NCBI GenBank assembly: GCA_907163375.1
Contig: CAJQUW010012504.1
Coordinates: 124,001 to 188,000, forward strand
DNA from: Prostheceraeus crozeri
Lineage: Eukaryota > Platyhelminthes > Polycladida > Euryleptidae
Length of the DNA: 64,000 bases
Reading direction: 5' to 3'
Shown here: one piece after another, positions 60,537-64,000 of the stretch
Layout of the letters: each line of letters begins with the position of its first letter
Position numbering within the stretch: position 1 is the first letter of the stretch
Notes under the pieces: model-generated
Database searches by the model: none
Told to the model about the DNA's origin: nothing
The model's input: the letters and a program-made list of their open reading frames with translations, nothing else
Translations under genes and position numbers: made by a program

Positions 60537-61359
60537 TTATTTTTGATAATTGTTATTGTTTTCCTTGAATCGTTGTTTGTCATTGTCAGCGTTTGAGCTT
60601 ATTATGTCTATTCATTGGTTGCAGCTGCGCAACAATAATTTGCATTCTTGTTAGAAGTCTAAAAGATTGTACAAACACTAAACTATGAAAGACAACTATG
60701 AACAACATGCATTATGTAAATTTCAAATTAAGGCAGCAATCAATCCGAAATAATAATACATTTTAATTCATAAAATAGCAAATTCAATGATGTTTGAGGT
60801 ATATAAATGAATGTGACAATATTGACGTCGGTACATCCGAATGAATGTATTCAAAACCACAATTAATGGAACAGTTACGAAGCATTACTTAGCACGAGTT
60901 CAGCATGTGATATAACCAAGGATATTGGTAGGAATACAGTTTGATGAACATTTTGATCCGTTTCAAAGTAATTAGCTCTTGTGCCGCGGCAGTTACGTCT
61001 ACGTTTGCTACTTCATTAATAACTTTCCGTTTGTTGCTTGTTACTTTCAAGATAAATGAATTTGTTAATTTCCTTTTGTATGTCTGTTCCCCACGATTTT
61101 CAATACTGGGGATTTTTTGAAATAAACGATTTATTATTTGTTAGTTATTATCATCAGTGTGATGTTCTGAAAAAGAAGTTGGCCACGATGAAAAATCAAA
61201 ATTTAAAGGAGATATCGATCAGTATCTATCTGATTGATTCCATAGAAAATCACTCTAAAACAATGATGAGTAGTCATCCTAGTTGAACGTTTTGCGTAGA
61301 AAACGAATGTTTCGTTGAAATCATCATACATGCAACTCTAAGAGAGAGATAACAGTGAT
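60537..61359. other. No gene seen
   Basis: AT-rich. A stretch around 61205-61245 (ATCGATCAG, CTGATTGATT) resembles 62250-62280 just beyond the hAT-like element, so the flanks may be an older duplication. Confidence 0.45.
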
Positions 61360-62239
61360 CAGTGTTGTACGCGTCAATGAAAAAAATGGACTGTGTCATC
61401 GTCAGCGTTAATTGCCAAATTATTGACGCCATCATCAATCCTGAAATTGACGCGTCAATTCATAGCGTCAATTTTACATCATACTTGATCATCTTTTTTG
61501 AAACTCAAACGGCAAATAGACTGTCGCTGCGATTACTTTTACAGAAGGTCTGAAGATCTCTCCTTTCGGCACTCCGCACGGACAGCAAAACAATGTCGAC
61601 AGATCCAAAAGCGAATTAGGAATAAAAGTGAAGTCAAGTTTATCATCAATATGTAAAGAAATGTCGGGAACATTCTCCGATAAGCATGTAGGCGAAATAT
61701 CAATACAGACACAGCCGATACGAATTTTCATATTGAATAATTTTGATTTTATTATTGCCACCAGCAGTTCAGCTGCGTGGAAGTGATGACTCACAGACGT
61801 CTCGAAGAAATATCACATAAGGTAGACATACATAAACTTTTACCTTGAAGCCATTAGCATAGCCATTATTGAGAATATCGAGATTAGGTATTCCTAACTC
61901 CAATATTACACTCTACTATAGAACTCTAACTCAGAACCAAATATTAGTTGTCACTTTTTAGAACTCTAATATAACACAGAATCAAATAATTAATGTCAGT
62001 TTTTTTACATTGATACAAGATTACATTCCCTTCTCGCGTCAGCATGCAGAATACAGAAAACTTTCAAACTACTTTCAAGTCTACAGAAAACTCGAGCGAC
62101 CAAATCTAATCTGAAATGACAAATTTATCCACTGCATTCTAAAATTGACGCTGACGCTGCTTTTCAGAGGCAAATTCACTCCGTCAGCGTCAATTTCTTA
62201 AATTGATGGTGTCATTGACGGTGTCAACGTACAACACTG
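61360..62239. mobile_element. hAT-like non-autonomous element
   Basis: 880 bp. Termini CAGTGTTGTACG at both ends in inverted orientation, starting with the CAG-G/TG pattern usual in hAT elements. Flanked by an 8-bp duplication with one mismatch: ACAGTGAT (61352-61359) and TCAGTGAT (62240-62247). Subterminal DNA on both sides carries many copies of TGACGC and GCGTCAATT, as expected for transposase-binding sites. No transposase is recognisable inside. Confidence 0.85.
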
Positions 62240-62754
62240 TCAGTGATTTATTGATCAGCATCGATCTGATTGATTGATTAATTTTATAAGAAATCAACAC
62301 AAATATTCAATGAATAAAAAACTAGCCCCAAGTCTAGCATAGAAAACATTTTCTACATAGAGGATCATTAATCTTTATCTTATGTCAGAAACCGGCAACA
62401 CTGATTTATTGATTATTATCGATCAAATGGATAGCTTATGATTATTATACGGTACTGGTAAGACTATCCCATAAGTCTGATCTACAAAGTGCAATTTTCC
62501 TTTCATAGGTCTATCCTCATCGTTAATGTCATCTAAGAAAAACAAAATATTTGAAGGAAAAGTGGCCTGATTTATTCATGACACTCTGATCTGCAAAAAT
62601 GCAATTTCTTTACAATAGAGATGGAATGTACGTTTTCCAGACAATTTTACACGGAACACTTATTCTTTCGAAACGATGTTTTGTTAACAGAAAAGTTTGC
62701 TACAAAATTTGTACTAATGGATTTATCAAATCTATGAACAAAAGAAGGAGATAT
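62240..62754. other. No gene seen
   Basis: AT-rich DNA; the phrase TGATTTATTGAT occurs twice (about 62244 and 62401). Confidence 0.4.
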
Positions 62755-62874
62755 GACAATTCAAATTCAATTCAAATATGCACTATATTTAGAGTGGCAT
62801 TATGCTACGAGGCTTCAAGGCCACTTTACAATTTACAATATAAGAAATAGAAATAAAAGAGATACGAAGGAAAG
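62755..62874 (-). mobile_element. LINE 3' untranslated end with hairpin and tail
   Basis: On the minus strand downstream of the stop: AGTGGC and GCCACT (plus coordinates 62820-62825 and 62793-62798) pair around a 21-base loop, then a short tail of ATTTGAATTGA type. This is the layout of CR1/L2-type 3' ends, where reverse transcription starts. Confidence 0.55.
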
Positions 62875-63330
62875 TCATTTATAGGTAAGATCGATAAGGT
62901 ATTTCTTCACTTGTTTCTTGAAGGAACGCATATTGTCAATCGCTCGCAAGTTCTGGGGAAGTGAGTTCCAACTCCTCGCAGCAGCTACCGGAAATGATCT
63001 ACCACCAAAAGTTGGGCATCGATAAGATGGGACCGCAATGCAGAATGAATCTGCAGACCGCAATCGGGATCTTCCAGGCATAGAGGAGACATCCACCAGG
63101 GAGCAGCTGAGATAATCAGGAGCACACTCTCGACGACAACAGAAGGTCAGAACTGATAGTCTATAAGCAATACGTTGACGAATAGGCAGCCACTGTAATT
63201 CATTTAACAAAGGAGTTATTGACGAATAGCGGGAAGTGCCATAAATCATACGGGCGGCTGCATTTAGCACAGATTGTAATCGCTTCACTTGTTGCTCAGG
63301 GATTCCGTACATGACAGGAATGCATGACAT
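62875..63330 (-). pseudogene. CR1/L2-like LINE reverse transcriptase C-terminal fragment
   Basis: The minus strand encodes 151 residues: VKRLQSVLNAAARMIYGTSR, ITPLLNELQWLPIRQRI, YRLSVLTFCCR, RSRLRSAD, GGRSFPVAAARSWNSLPQNL and FKKQVKKYL before the stop. This order (LQ-VLNAAAR, PLL-ELHWLP, RSWNSLP, FKK-LK--L) is the conserved ending of CR1/L2/jockey-group LINE proteins. The frame is uninterrupted over this stretch, so the insertion is fairly young, but it is 5'-truncated near 63330 with no RT catalytic core. Confidence 0.85.
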
Positions 63331-64000
63331 TTAGATTACAATATACTCGTATGCATTAGACATCTGCTAACATACACTTTTAATAGAAAACAAATCCATG
63401 GTAATGGGCCGGTCCAGAAATCATTGAATCTTTGTCAGTTACAATACACATTACACACATTTACATAAAAGTGAGAAATCTAGTCCGTTGCTATGTAGCA
63501 ATCACGCCTGCTTTGACGTACTATTTCGCAGCCACTGCTCGTCAGCTTTTGATATACTTTCAATGCAATCTCAAAACATAACAGAAATGACTTATGATCT
63601 GCAGGTAAACTACATGTATGCAGAACTTTCGTGCTTTTACAACAATATTTAGTAGTAGTTTACGACTAAAACATATAGACATTATACTTACATGTAGTGA
63701 ACAAAGTATATATACTCTCAACAAAATTTCAATATAAAACTAATTAATAGACGAGATGAAAAATGCATTACAAGATTAATGCAAATGCATTACAAAGACA
63801 AAAAAACAATGAGATATATGTCACTCGGGAATTACACTATGTAAACACAACGCATCTATCAATGTGCACTTCTAGCACTTCAAATACTCGTAAAAGATGA
63901 CTTCTTTGGTAATGTGTCATGTACGTAAGTCATTCATCCTTGTTAGTCGTTAAACATACAATTACACAACAGTGAGTCATCGAGTCCAAGACTGAAGCAC
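63331..64000. other. No gene seen
   Basis: AT-rich DNA to the window edge without recognised features. Confidence 0.5.

Overview
The window is nuclear DNA from an animal, most likely an invertebrate. The evidence is spliceosomal introns with GT-AG borders and a dense mix of Penelope-like elements, CR1-type and other LINEs, tRNA-derived SINEs, and hAT-like, Tc1/mariner-like and other inverted-repeat DNA elements. No bacterial operon, rRNA or intact tRNA gene is visible, and the species cannot be named from sequence alone.

One host gene is supported: the last six exons visible here (19164-19341, 21336-21437, 21499-21587, 22469-22551, 22696-22851, 48150-48378, all + strand) of a coiled-coil protein. 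All splice phases agree, giving 278 codons and a stop; the 5' part lies to the left of the window. The final intron is about 25.3 kb and holds the dominant object of the window, a 17.8 kb satellite of a 58-bp unit (27149-44973, about 307 copies), followed by a 76-bp minisatellite (45839-47015).

Layout: 1-670, a 33-bp tandem repeat plus a small inverted piece; 1403-3701, Penelope-like GIY-YIG remnant with two hAT-like MITEs; 3960-4330, LINE tail; 6381-7231, 60-bp minisatellite; 9971-10949, Tc1/mariner-like element; 12780-15165, 2.4 kb pure purine GAA-rich tract; 16041-17310, Penelope-like reverse transcriptase; 19164-48378, host gene; 48.7-64 kb, intergenic DNA filled with MITEs, LINE and Penelope-like tails, a Tc1-like remnant, a hAT-like element (61360-62239) and a CR1-like LINE 3' end (62755-63330).

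The most interesting observation is that diverged units of the 58-bp satellite read, on the minus strand, as a tRNA-like RNA polymerase III promoter (A box and B box 32 bases apart) and share 18 identical bases with the head of a tRNA-derived SINE 4 kb away. The homogenised central units have lost one key B-box base. The second is a repeat family (11.1, 23.4, 23.9 and 47.7 kb) with a foldback right end that in one copy carries exactly ten copies of a 35-bp minisatellite grown from a segment that is single-copy elsewhere. The very long forward open frames over the satellite and the purine tract are consequences of repeat composition, not proteins.
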